Shown here in pieces: positions 21,540-30,153 of a stretch of DNA of 35,467 nucleotides; the first letter of the stretch is position 1; each line of letters opens with the position of its first letter. Origin of the DNA: a virus; the IMG/VR virus record IMGVR_UViG_3300027754_000244, positions 1 through 35,467 of that record; one strand, written 5' to 3'. The notes below the pieces were generated by a model. That model worked only from the letters and a program-made list of their open reading frames with translations, was not told the origin of the DNA and did no database searches. The translations under genes were made by a program, and so were the position numbers.

Positions 21540-22700
21540 ATGCCAGAAGATACCACAACTACTACCACTACAAGTACCACTTCTACCAGTACAACAACAA
21601 GACCTTGTGATGCATGTTACAATGGATGTGTACAAATCGTGTCTGATGAATGTGTTAGATATACAGGACCAAATTCTATTCCTTTAGATATATATACAGG
21701 AGATAACTTAATCACCGTTGAGACAGCTCTTATTAATGCTGTTGTTTCTTTTCTAGATGGTACAGGTATTGATATAACTATCAACCCTGCTTATTATTGT
21801 GCCCTTGTTTCTAGTTATTTACCTGTTGGAACACCTAATGCTCAAGAACTATTTGAAGCTCTTGTAAGGGCTGCTTGTGACCTACAGGCACAAATAGATG
21901 TGATTGATGTTACGTTAGATGTGTTAAATGCAGATTATGATGTAGATTGTCTTACAGGAGTGATTGCTTCTTCTGATACACATGCTGTATTACAAGCTGT
22001 TATAACAAAACTTTGTGAAACAATTGTAGACCTAGATGCATTCATTCTTGATGTAGAAACAAACTATGTAAAACTAGCTGATTTCAATGCTTTAGTTGCT
22101 GCTTATTTAGCATCTCTACCTAGCTCTGGAAGTCAATATTATTTAAAGATGATTCCATTCACTGTACTTGAATACTATGGACCTTTAACTAATTTCGATG
22201 GTACAGGTGCTGGCATAACTGCATTAGGTTTTGATAAAATATATTTATGTAATGGTTTAAATGGCACTCCTGATAAAAGAGGAAGAGTGGGTGTTGGTGC
22301 TATAGATGGTGTTCCTGGAGGTCCTTTGGATGCTGCAGTGAATCCTTCATATGCTGGCAATCCTAACTATGTTTTATATGATATAGGAGGTGCAAATTCT
22401 GTTACATTAACTATAGCACAAATTCCTTCACACACACATGCAACTACAGCTTCTGCTACATCAACTGTAACAGATCCTGGACATATTCACTATTGTGGAA
22501 ATACTCCAAATCATTGGGGTGGAAGTGGAACTGTTGGAATGCTTGCAAATGGCGTAAAAAATGTACCCACTACTAGTGTCACTACAGGTATTACAGTGGC
22601 AACAGATGTATTTATAAGTAATAATAACACTGGTGGTGGAGCAGCTCATGCTAACATACAACCTGTATTAGCTTGTTATTATATAATGTATATTCCTTAA
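21540..22700 (+). CDS. Short-tail-fibre-like protein with tail-collar domain (386 aa)
   Basis: The N-terminus is Thr/Ser-rich (residues 5-21) and then has a Cys pair (CDACYNGC). The central part (about 50-190) is helical. The C-terminal part (about 225-386) matches the phage tail collar / microcystin-dependent-protein type: LTIAQIPSHTHATT (about 291-304), PGHIHY (about 312) and GGGAAHANIQPVLACYYIMY (about 365-384). The two HxH motifs may hold a metal ion, as in T4 gp12. Such proteins bind the host surface. The Thr-rich N-terminal head probably joins it to the particle. Confidence 0.85.
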   Translation: MPEDTTTTTTTSTTSTSTTTRPCDACYNGCVQIVSDECVRYTGPNSIPLDIYTGDNLITVETALINAVVSFLDGTGIDITINPAYYCALVSSYLPVGTPNAQELFEALVRAACDLQAQIDVIDVTLDVLNADYDVDCLTGVIASSDTHAVLQAVITKLCETIVDLDAFILDVETNYVKLADFNALVAAYLASLPSSGSQYYLKMIPFTVLEYYGPLTNFDGTGAGITALGFDKIYLCNGLNGTPDKRGRVGVGAIDGVPGGPLDAAVNPSYAGNPNYVLYDIGGANSVTLTIAQIPSHTHATTASATSTVTDPGHIHYCGNTPNHWGGSGTVGMLANGVKNVPTTSVTTGITVATDVFISNNNTGGGAAHANIQPVLACYYIMYIP

Positions 22701-22720
22701 TAATTATAAATCAATTATAA

Positions 22721-25096
22721 ATGTCTTGTCAACCTGGAGATCCTTGCTATGATGCATATTATCAACCTAATTCAAATTGCGGATGTGATAGCGATATTTG
22801 TGTTAATTCAGATCATGTAAATTACATAGGTCCCAATCTTCCTTGCACAGGAATCAACAATGGTGATACATTAACTGTATCATTAGAAAAAATAGATGAC
22901 GCTATTTGTAATGCCTCTGGGTCATCAGGCACATCTGGTCTCACAGGCACAGCAGGTACATCTGGACTATCTGGTACAGCAGGAACAAGTGGTCTATCTG
23001 GTACAAGTGGTGTATCAGGAACTAATGGACTTTCTGGAACTAATGGTACATCTGGTATTACAGGTACATCTGGTATTACAGGTACAGCAGGAACAAGTGG
23101 TTCTAGTGGTACAAGAGGAGCAAACGGTACAAGTGGTACAGCAGGAACAAGTGGAATAAATGGTTCATCTGGAACAAGTGGGTCTAGTGGATCCTCTGGC
23201 TCTAGTGGGCAATCAGGAACAGATGGTTCTTCTGGAACATCTGGTGACACTGGAACTGCAGGTACATCTGGTGACACTGGAACTAGTGGAACAAGTGCTT
23301 CTAGTGGAACATCAGGAATAACAGGAACATCTGGAACATCTGGATTTACTGGAACTGCAGGTACATCTGGTCTTACAGGCACAGCAGGAACTAGTGCTTC
23401 TAGTGGAACAGCAGGACAAGATGGAGATAGATATTTAACAACTTCTACAACTTCTTTATTAATAGGAGCAGGAGCAAAAAGTTTAACAGTAGGAACAGGA
23501 CTAGCATATAGTATTGCACAGACAGTCATTATAGTGTATGATGTAAGTAATACAATGCAAGGAACTGTCACCTCTTATAATAGTGGAACAGGTGCTATGG
23601 TGGTTAATGTCACCACTGTAGTGGGTTCAGGAACTTATGCTGCATGGACAGTGAATCTGTTTGGTGCAGCTGGTGGTAATGGTACATCAGGTACAAGCGG
23701 AACTTCAGGCAGTAGTGGTACATCTGGAAGTTCAGCAACTAGTGGAACTAGTGGTTCTTCAGCAACTAGTGGAGCGAATGGTTCATCTGGAACTAGTGGA
23801 GCAAATGGAGCAAATGGTTCTTCAGGAACTAGTGCTACATCTGGAAGTTCAGGAAGTTCTGGAAGTTCAGGAACTAGTGCTTCTAGTGGAACAAGTGCTT
23901 TAAGTGGTTCTTCAGGAACCAGTGGAGCAAATGGTTCATCAGGAACAAGTGGAGCTAATGGTTCAAGTGGAACTAGTGGTGGAATAGGTGCACCTGGTTC
24001 ATCAGGAACTAGTGGTGCAAATGGTTCTAGTGGAACAGCTGGAGCAAACGGTTCTAGTGGTATTAGTGGTTCAAGTGGTGTTAGTGGTTCTTCAGGAACT
24101 AGTGCGTCTAGTGGTTCTAGTGGTTCAAGTGGATCTAGTGGTTCTAGTGCAACCAGTGGGGCAAATGGTTCTAGTGGAACTAGTGGAGCAAACGGTACAA
24201 GTGGATCTAGTGGTTCAAGTGGAACTAGTGGAGCAAATGGTACAAGTGGTTCAAGTGGTACAAGTGGTTCTAGTGGAACTAGTGGTTCTAGTGGTTCTAG
24301 TGGATCTAGTGGTTCTAGTGGAACTAGTGGAGCAAATGGAACTAGTGGTTCTAGTGGAACTAGTGGAGCAAATGGAACAAGTGGTTCAAGTGGTTCTAGT
24401 GGAACAAGTGGTTCTAGTGGTTCTAGTGGTTCTAGTGGATCTAGTGGTTCTAGTGGAACTAGTGGAGCAAATGGAACTAGTGGTTCTAGTGGATCTAGTG
24501 GCTCAAGTGGAACTAGTGGATCTAGTGGTTCTAGTGGAACTAGTGGAGCAAATGGTACAAGTGGTTCAAGTGGTACAAGTGGTTCAAGTGGTTCTAGTGG
24601 AACTAGTGGTTCTAGTGGAACAAGTGGTTCTAGTGGATCTAGTGGATCTAGTGGAACTAGTGGAGCAAATGGAACTAGTGGTTCTAGTGGAACCAGTGGA
24701 TCAAGTGGAACTGGATTTACAACTATCTCTCCAGCAACTGCAGGGGCAATAGTTATATGTACTAATGCAAACTCTGGATATACAAACTCAACTGTAACAG
24801 TTAGTGGTAACTCAATATATGCAGACTCTTTCTTCCAAAACTCTGATTTAAGACTTAAAGATGTTAACACTGTAGTTTCTTCAGAAGATTTACAAACTAT
24901 ATCATTTACTTGGAAAGATAATAGAGATAATAAAATTCATTGGGGATATATTGCACAAGAAGTACAACAATTATTACCTGATGCTGTAGAAGAAAAACAA
25001 GATGGGTTCTTAGTAGTGGATTATACACAAGTACACAGCTGGAAGATTGCTCAATTAGAAAAACGTATTGCAGAACTAGAAGCTAAATTAAAATAA
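22721..25096 (+). CDS. Collagen-like fibre with C-terminal S74 peptidase chaperone (791 aa)
   Basis: Residues about 65-233 and 320-665 are Gly-X-Y triplets with X and Y mainly Thr, Ser, Ala and Asn ([15 protein letters not shown]). This suits a long triple helix, though without Pro. Between them is a beta domain (about 235-320; [20 protein letters not shown]). The C-terminus (from about 700) has [23 protein letters not shown] and [19 protein letters not shown], the layout of the S74 intramolecular chaperone that aids trimerisation and then cuts itself off before the Ser-Asp. Likely a trimeric tail or head fibre. Because it is so repetitive the true gene length may vary between isolates. Confidence 0.88.
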   Translation: MSCQPGDPCYDAYYQPNSNCGCDSDICVNSDHVNYIGPNLPCTGINNGDTLTVSLEKIDDAICNASGSSGTSGLTGTAGTSGLSGTAGTSGLSGTSGVSGTNGLSGTNGTSGITGTSGITGTAGTSGSSGTRGANGTSGTAGTSGINGSSGTSGSSGSSGSSGQSGTDGSSGTSGDTGTAGTSGDTGTSGTSASSGTSGITGTSGTSGFTGTAGTSGLTGTAGTSASSGTAGQDGDRYLTTSTTSLLIGAGAKSLTVGTGLAYSIAQTVIIVYDVSNTMQGTVTSYNSGTGAMVVNVTTVVGSGTYAAWTVNLFGAAGGNGTSGTSGTSGSSGTSGSSATSGTSGSSATSGANGSSGTSGANGANGSSGTSATSGSSGSSGSSGTSASSGTSALSGSSGTSGANGSSGTSGANGSSGTSGGIGAPGSSGTSGANGSSGTAGANGSSGISGSSGVSGSSGTSASSGSSGSSGSSGSSATSGANGSSGTSGANGTSGSSGSSGTSGANGTSGSSGTSGSSGTSGSSGSSGSSGSSGTSGANGTSGSSGTSGANGTSGSSGSSGTSGSSGSSGSSGSSGSSGTSGANGTSGSSGSSGSSGTSGSSGSSGTSGANGTSGSSGTSGSSGSSGTSGSSGTSGSSGSSGSSGTSGANGTSGSSGTSGSSGTGFTTISPATAGAIVICTNANSGYTNSTVTVSGNSIYADSFFQNSDLRLKDVNTVVSSEDLQTISFTWKDNRDNKIHWGYIAQEVQQLLPDAVEEKQDGFLVVDYTQVHSWKIAQLEKRIAELEAKLK
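22915..24715 (+). repeat. Gly-X-Y coding tandem repeats, interrupted once
   Basis: At DNA level the blocks 22915-23420 and 23680-24715 are tandem nine-base units such as GGTTCTAGT and GGAACTAGT, with many ACTAGT sequences. The homogeneity at both codon and base level suggests recent expansion or gene conversion, more than protein selection alone would need. Confidence 0.85.
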
Positions 25097-25914
25097 TGCA
25101 AACAACTAATGCTTTAGTAACATATACAGATTTAACTACAATGGGGCTCCCTCCAATAGGAACACCCCCTACAGGTAATCAGATTGCTACTAAACAATTT
25201 ATAGTTAATAATTATTATGTAGATCAATCTGTTTCTCCATTCTCTACTTATTCATCCAATAGGTGTCCTATATATCAAAGTATAATTCCATTAAGTCCAT
25301 TACCATATTCTTATACATTATATTATGATTATGATGATTCATTACCTACTGTTATAGGATTTACAGTTCCACAAGATGCTTGTACAGCAGTTAATTCATT
25401 TACTGTATATTCTAGTTCTAGTTCAATAAGTATTGGAACTGTTCTTTATTATAATTTATATGGAACAATTCAAATACAAGCTAATCCAAACAGTACACCC
25501 TCTCAAAATTATTATAGTATAAATAATAATATTATACAATTCTCTGATAACTGTACTGTTGGTTCAATATCTGCTTGTGTATCACCTACTTTATTCTATA
25601 TTGAAAACTCATCTTTAGATATTATAATTACAGGTATTAATGTTAATGGAGTTGCTCTTACAGGTGTAACAGGAACAGGATTCCCATTAGTAACAGGTGA
25701 TGCTGTGAACGGATATTCAAATCAATTAGGCACACAAAATGTAGATATTTTCTACTCTAATTCAACTTATGGACAAAGAATTCAAGGTAATGATAGTAAT
25801 TTAGCATTCTATTGCAATGATACAGTAGGTGTTGGTTCACACACTACACAATTTGGTGGAGCATATGTTGGAGCAGGAACATTCCAGATATATGCATACG
25901 ATGGTGGTTGTTAA
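25096..25914 (+). CDS. Probable surface or fibre-associated protein (272 aa)
   Basis: Shares one base with the upstream stop (TAATG). Starts [20 protein letters not shown]. The sequence is Ser-, Thr-, Tyr- and Asn-rich, beta-rich, and almost free of Lys and Arg, typical of phage receptor-binding or adhesin proteins. A C-terminal part (GAYVGAGTFQIYAYDGGC) is Gly-rich. No family recognised. Being coupled to the S74 fibre gene suggests it is a partner, either tip or base. Confidence 0.68.
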   Translation: MQTTNALVTYTDLTTMGLPPIGTPPTGNQIATKQFIVNNYYVDQSVSPFSTYSSNRCPIYQSIIPLSPLPYSYTLYYDYDDSLPTVIGFTVPQDACTAVNSFTVYSSSSSISIGTVLYYNLYGTIQIQANPNSTPSQNYYSINNNIIQFSDNCTVGSISACVSPTLFYIENSSLDIIITGINVNGVALTGVTGTGFPLVTGDAVNGYSNQLGTQNVDIFYSNSTYGQRIQGNDSNLAFYCNDTVGVGSHTTQFGGAYVGAGTFQIYAYDGGC

Positions 25915-25976
25915 ATATGTAATTTATTTAGTACACTTAAATTACCCTAATTCTAGTTTAATTATAATAAACCAAT

Positions 25977-26534
25977 ATGACAGTAACAATAATTCTTACC
26001 TTAGCAGGAAATGATACAGGTCCATTTGATCTGTATTCAGATGTAGATGGATATACAAGTGCATTTATAGTAGGAGTGTCTAGAGGTGTACTATTAACAG
26101 GACTTACAACAGGAACAGTTCCTGATGGCACTACAAATATATTAGTACAATCTACAGGGGCTTGTGATAGAGATCTTTATTTAACAGTGGCTGGAGCACC
26201 AACTACCAGCACTACTACCAGCACTACAACTTCTACCACTACAACCATTGCTCCTTCTGAATATATATTAGCTCAAATAGGAACATATGCTAATCCAGCA
26301 TCTGGATGTAGTCTTGGTACAATATTAAGAATATTCTTAGATGCTGCTGACTATGCTTTGTTTGTAGCTAATTTTAATTCATTTGGAGGTATAGGAGGTG
26401 GAGGACCAAACACTTGTACAGCAATTGCTAGAAACAGCACAGGTGCTGTCATCACTGCTTATCTATTTGATTATGATAATGTTTGCTGGAAACTTACAGG
26501 TGGAAACTTCACTTATAACTCTATGCAATGTTAA
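25977..26534 (+). CDS. Surface protein with shared TGPF module and Thr-rich linker (185 aa)
   Basis: Residues 1-72 form a beta module (MTVTIILTLAGNDTGPFDLY, ending in LVQSTGACDRDLYLTVAG) that recurs at the start of the protein at 35028. A Thr/Ser linker (TTSTTTSTTTSTTTT, about residues 76-90) leads to a C-terminal domain with Cys (PASGCSLGTILRIF, GGGGPNTCTAIARN, DNVCWKLTGG, final MQC). The domain plus linker layout suggests an attachment or fibre accessory protein. A terminator follows. Confidence 0.7.
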   Translation: MTVTIILTLAGNDTGPFDLYSDVDGYTSAFIVGVSRGVLLTGLTTGTVPDGTTNILVQSTGACDRDLYLTVAGAPTTSTTTSTTTSTTTTIAPSEYILAQIGTYANPASGCSLGTILRIFLDAADYALFVANFNSFGGIGGGGPNTCTAIARNSTGAVITAYLFDYDNVCWKLTGGNFTYNSMQC

Positions 26535-26540
26535 TTTAAT

Positions 26541-26607
26541 AAAAAAACCCTGTTTATTGGTTTACAGGGAGTCCTCCTGGCCTTTCTAGGCTGGGAGTTT
26601 TTGTTTT
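26541..26607 (+). terminator. Double-hairpin terminator, rightward
   Basis: CCCTGT (26548-26553) with ACAGGG (26564-26569), then CTCCTGGCC (26574-26582) with GGCTGGGAG (26589-26597, with G-U pairs) and TTTTTGTTTT. It closes the fibre operon six bases after the stop codon at 26534. Confidence 0.8.
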
Positions 26608-26655
26608 AGCTCTAATCAGATTGATTAATGTATATAATCAAATTAGTTAATTAAA

Positions 26656-26688
26656 TTTGGTGAATATCAAATAATTTCCCTATCTTTA
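26656..26688 (+). promoter_or_regulatory. Promoter for the neck/tail operon
   Basis: TTTG (26656-26659), a 21-base spacer and TATCTTTA (26681-26688) resemble TTTG-N19-21-TAnnTTTG, with A in the last place of the -7 box. It lies after the terminator and 26 bases before the start at 26715. Confidence 0.6.
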
Positions 26689-26714
26689 CACTAATTTAAC
26701 TAAATTAAACTTAT

Positions 26715-27965
26715 ATGTCTGAAACTCAACCCCTTTTAGAACAGCTTGAGCAAATGTTACATTGGAAGAAATCAAAGAAATTCTATGCTGACAAATTAGG
26801 AATTACAGAAACAGAGATTGATGAATTACTAGTAGATATAAAAAAGAGAGAAAAGGCTGAGGAAGATGCAGAAATTGGAACCTACATATCTGATCTAGAG
26901 AATACAGTGGTTAAGTTCACTGAAGATATGATAAAGGGTACAGGAGAGATTGTAGTTAATGTTAAAGAAGAAATTAGAAGTTTAGAGGATCTTATAGAGA
27001 AATGTAAAATAGACACAACAAAGTGGGATATAACTAAATATGTACAGAATTTCTGGGGTAATGAAGATAATCCTCGATGGCAAGTAAAAGCCTGGTTAGG
27101 AAAAAAGTCTACAGAGCAAGTCTTTCAAGACTATTTTGTAGACTTTTTAGCTTCATATGAGCCTATGAGTCAAGCAGTTATGGGTCCTAAGTTTGTTCCA
27201 AGTAAGTCGCATGCGAGCTTAGTTATCAACAAACAAGACTCACATTTGAACAAATTTGATATAGATGGGAATAATGATATAGAAGATAGGTTTGCTACAA
27301 TGATGTTTAAGACAGAGACTATTATCACCCAAGCTCAACTATCTAACAATCTAGACCATATTATTTATATAATTGGTTCTGATGAGTTTAATAGTGAGCA
27401 CACCAATAACACTACAAAAGGAACTCCTCAAACTAACATACATACATATCATGAGGGATTTTTAAAGATATGTAACCATGAGATTTTTGTAATTACAATG
27501 TTATTACAATATGCTAAAAATGTTAGTGTAGTGTATGTATCAGGTAATCATGATGAATATGTAGGTTGGCATATGGTTAATTGGTTACAAACCTATTTTA
27601 GAAAAGAAGAACGAGCTGACTTTAACATCAGCCCTAAATATAGAAAATACGTAGGATATGGTAATTCAGCACTAATGTTCAACCATGGAGATGCTATTAA
27701 GCCTGCAAAACTTGCTGGTATATTTCCAATGGAGTTTAAGGAAAATTGGTCTAATTATAACAACTTCTATATATTCACAGGAGACAAACACCATGAGGTG
27801 AGTCTTGATTTTAACGGTATTAAATTTTACCAAATTCCAGCTTTCTCTAATTCTAAGAGTCTTTGGGATGATAAGAATGGTCACGTAATGTCTAAGGGAG
27901 AAGTGACAGCATTCTTGATAGATGAGAATGATGGAATGACAAATATATTCAAACAGTATTTATAA
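26715..27965 (+). CDS. Metallophosphoesterase (416 aa)
   Basis: A calcineurin-like phosphoesterase: QDSHLNK (about residues 173-179, Asp and His), GSDEF (about 221-225), the hallmark SGNHDE (about 276-281), NHGD (about 322) and TGDKHHE (about 355-361) give the metal-binding residues in order. The N-terminal 170 residues are an extension with a short HTH-like stretch (KKFYADKLGITETEIDELLV) and a Lys/Glu helix, absent in simple phosphoesterases. The first gene of the last operon, it shares one base with the next start. Such a gene is a known member of the crAss-like structural block. Whether it acts on DNA, on a nucleotide or on a host surface phosphoester cannot be told here. Confidence 0.85.
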   Translation: MSETQPLLEQLEQMLHWKKSKKFYADKLGITETEIDELLVDIKKREKAEEDAEIGTYISDLENTVVKFTEDMIKGTGEIVVNVKEEIRSLEDLIEKCKIDTTKWDITKYVQNFWGNEDNPRWQVKAWLGKKSTEQVFQDYFVDFLASYEPMSQAVMGPKFVPSKSHASLVINKQDSHLNKFDIDGNNDIEDRFATMMFKTETIITQAQLSNNLDHIIYIIGSDEFNSEHTNNTTKGTPQTNIHTYHEGFLKICNHEIFVITMLLQYAKNVSVVYVSGNHDEYVGWHMVNWLQTYFRKEERADFNISPKYRKYVGYGNSALMFNHGDAIKPAKLAGIFPMEFKENWSNYNNFYIFTGDKHHEVSLDFNGIKFYQIPAFSNSKSLWDDKNGHVMSKGEVTAFLIDENDGMTNIFKQYL

Positions 27966-28696
27966 TGGCAACATTAAGGAAATTCGTATCAGATGTAAGA
28001 GCAATGCATAAATTGCTTTCTACAGACAATCTTTTAACTGATAGAGCAATAGCTTCTGAAGTTAAAAATAACACACAATTGTTGATTAAGCGTGAAACAA
28101 ATCTCAGAAAGCTTTGGGCTACTGACACTGTATTCAATACACTTCCATGTCTTGAAATGATTGAGGTGCCTATTTCTGATTGTTGTGAATATGTTGATCC
28201 TTGTAATGTAGCTAGAAGTAAATTTAAACTTCCTCGTATAAGTGAAGGAAATTATCAATATCTTATTCAGGGTGTTTATTCTATTAACGCTATGGGTGGT
28301 AGAGCTAGAAAGTTTAAAGAGATTACAATCAATAGATATTTAAATCTATTAAAACTTCCTATTATCAAGAATGATCAATATTATTGGATAGCTAATGGAG
28401 GATTTTTATATATTAACAATCCTAATTTACAATCTGTAAGAATCTCTGCATTCTTTGAAGAAGATTTAACTAACGATATTTTATATCCTTCTTGTGGATG
28501 TGGAAATGTAGTTTATACAACAGATGAACTTTGTCAAAATCCTTTAGATAGGGAATACGGTTGCCCTGGTTATTTAGAAAAACAAGTGTTAGAACTAACC
28601 TCTCAAAAATTATTATCTACTTATTTTCAAATTAAAAATGATATGACTGTTAATAATATAGATGGTCAATCTCCTAATGCTCAACCAACTAGCTAA
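27965..28696 (+). CDS. Conserved neck/tail protein of crAss-like phages (243 aa)
   Basis: Starts MATLRKFVSDVRAMHKLLST. The N-terminal 60 residues are helical, the rest beta-rich, with Cys-rich loops (CCEYVDPC and CGCGNVVY). Its place, between the metallophosphoesterase and the HU-like gene, is that of an uncharacterised structural protein in the crAss-like tail block. It could be a ring of the neck. Overlaps with both neighbours (TAATG). Confidence 0.7.
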   Translation: MATLRKFVSDVRAMHKLLSTDNLLTDRAIASEVKNNTQLLIKRETNLRKLWATDTVFNTLPCLEMIEVPISDCCEYVDPCNVARSKFKLPRISEGNYQYLIQGVYSINAMGGRARKFKEITINRYLNLLKLPIIKNDQYYWIANGGFLYINNPNLQSVRISAFFEEDLTNDILYPSCGCGNVVYTTDELCQNPLDREYGCPGYLEKQVLELTSQKLLSTYFQIKNDMTVNNIDGQSPNAQPTS

Positions 28697-29175
28697 TGCC
28701 TAGAGTCCATATAGAGTGGCGAAGTTCTAGTAAAGAAAACTACATTAATTTCTGTAAAAAGAACCCAAACATTATAATTACATTTAATGAATGGAAAAAT
28801 ATTGTATATCAATACAATGAGTATTTCAAGAATTATATATTAGAAACTGGAGAGAAAGCAAGACTTCCTTTTGGATTTGGTGAATTCTCTATTAATAAGA
28901 AGAAGAGAAAGAAGTTTAAGAATATTAAGGGTGAAGAATATATTAACCTACCAGTAGACTGGCAAAGGAGTAAAGTGAAGGGTAAACGTATTTATAATTT
29001 TAACTATCATACAGAAGGATATTTCTTTGGTTGGATGTGGTTTAAAGAGTCTGCTAGAATAAAGAATGTAGACCTTTGGTATTTTAAACCTTCTCGCACT
29101 ACATCAAGACTATTATCACATTACATACAAACTGACAATAAATATCAAAATATTTATATGCAGTGGAAAAAATAA
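28696..29175 (+). CDS. IHF/HU-like protein (159 aa)
   Basis: The middle (about residues 30-75) reads as a HU/IHF subunit: a helix FNEWKNIVYQYNEYFKNYIL and the strand motif RLPFGFGEFSINKKKRK, equal in layout to the GFG turn of HU. The C-terminus carries a basic and aromatic extension (GYFFGWMWFKESARIKN) not found in host HU, suggesting a virion-specific version. HU/IHF-like proteins are known members of the crAss-like structural block in just this place, before the tail tubular gene. Start shares one base with the upstream stop. Confidence 0.7.
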   Translation: MPRVHIEWRSSSKENYINFCKKNPNIIITFNEWKNIVYQYNEYFKNYILETGEKARLPFGFGEFSINKKKRKKFKNIKGEEYINLPVDWQRSKVKGKRIYNFNYHTEGYFFGWMWFKESARIKNVDLWYFKPSRTTSRLLSHYIQTDNKYQNIYMQWKK

Positions 29176-29181
29176 AACAAA

Positions 29182-30138
29182 ATGTCATACTATTACAAGT
29201 ATAATTTCATCTCTCCTGAATCGGTTTATGCCACTGTTAAAGAAGAGTTAAAAAGCTATTTTGACACAGGTGCTGTGGATGATTTGCTTTTCCCAACCTA
29301 TTTAGATAAATGTCTAAGAAAATTAGGTAGGTCTTCATATGTTATAAGTGAAGACATTCTTGATATATCAGACTTTCAAGCTAGGCTACCAGATAACTTT
29401 ATTGCTGTTAGAGAAGCATGGATGTGTACAGAGATCCCTCTTCGTCCTTATCAAGATTCTACATCCTTCTATTCCCAAGCTTCTTCCCAAACCACTATTC
29501 AAATCTCTCCTCTTACAATAGGAGGAACTCCTTGTGTAAATGCTGCATGTCAAGATGCTGCATGTACAGGCACTTGTATGCCTGAACTCATCCAAGCTGT
29601 ATATAAAACCAACCAATCAGTTGCTAGAGGTATAGCTAAAAGTTATTTGTTAAAACCAGGTAATATATCAGCAAGATCAAACTGTTCTGTAGAATATACT
29701 AATGCTTGGCAATTTGCTTCTGTGGCCCCTTCTGTACATGAATTCACACCAGGATCTGCAGGATATGATTCTTTTGATATAAGAGATAACAAATTTGTTA
29801 CTAATTTTAGATGTGGGGTGGTTCATTTGATATTTTATGTTACAGAATATGATTGTACAGGAAATCAAATGATTCCAGATAACTATCGTATTAAAGAATT
29901 TATAGAGCACTTCATTAAATATAAAGTGTTTGAAACACTATCCAATCAGCTCACTGATGAAACCTTTGCACAGATACAACAGAAAATGCTGTATTATAAA
30001 GGACTAGCAGATGAAGCATTTGTGATGGCTGATATTGAAATAAAGAAACAAACTCCTTGGGCTAAGCAAAGAAGAATCAAGAATGACTTACAAAGATTTG
30101 CCCAATATGAGTTACCTAATAGAAGTAGAAGAAATTAA
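29182..30138 (+). CDS. Tail tubular (P22 gp4-like) adaptor protein (318 aa)
   Basis: Starts MSYYYKYNFISPESVYATVK. A helical N-terminal part (KEELKSYFDTGAVDDLLFPT, LDKCLRKLG) and a C-terminal helical part (KEFIEHFIKYKVFETLSNQL, EIKKQTPWAKQRR) flank a beta insertion with Cys pairs (CVNAACQDAACTGTC, about residues 116-130). In the crAss-like block this position, before the giant stabilisation protein, holds the tail tubular protein related to P22 gp4, which binds the portal and forms the neck. The identification is mainly from order, size and helical termini. Confidence 0.72.
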   Translation: MSYYYKYNFISPESVYATVKEELKSYFDTGAVDDLLFPTYLDKCLRKLGRSSYVISEDILDISDFQARLPDNFIAVREAWMCTEIPLRPYQDSTSFYSQASSQTTIQISPLTIGGTPCVNAACQDAACTGTCMPELIQAVYKTNQSVARGIAKSYLLKPGNISARSNCSVEYTNAWQFASVAPSVHEFTPGSAGYDSFDIRDNKFVTNFRCGVVHLIFYVTEYDCTGNQMIPDNYRIKEFIEHFIKYKVFETLSNQLTDETFAQIQQKMLYYKGLADEAFVMADIEIKKQTPWAKQRRIKNDLQRFAQYELPNRSRRN

Positions 30139-30153
30139 TAAAAAATTTATTAA

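Noticed and set aside
23635-24870. A long open frame on the minus strand opposite the collagen-like gene, Pro/Leu/Val-rich
   Set aside because: It is the antisense shadow of the Gly-X-Y repeats; the repeated codons simply lack stops in that frame. The same holds for 22822-23571 and for short plus-strand shadows in the region.
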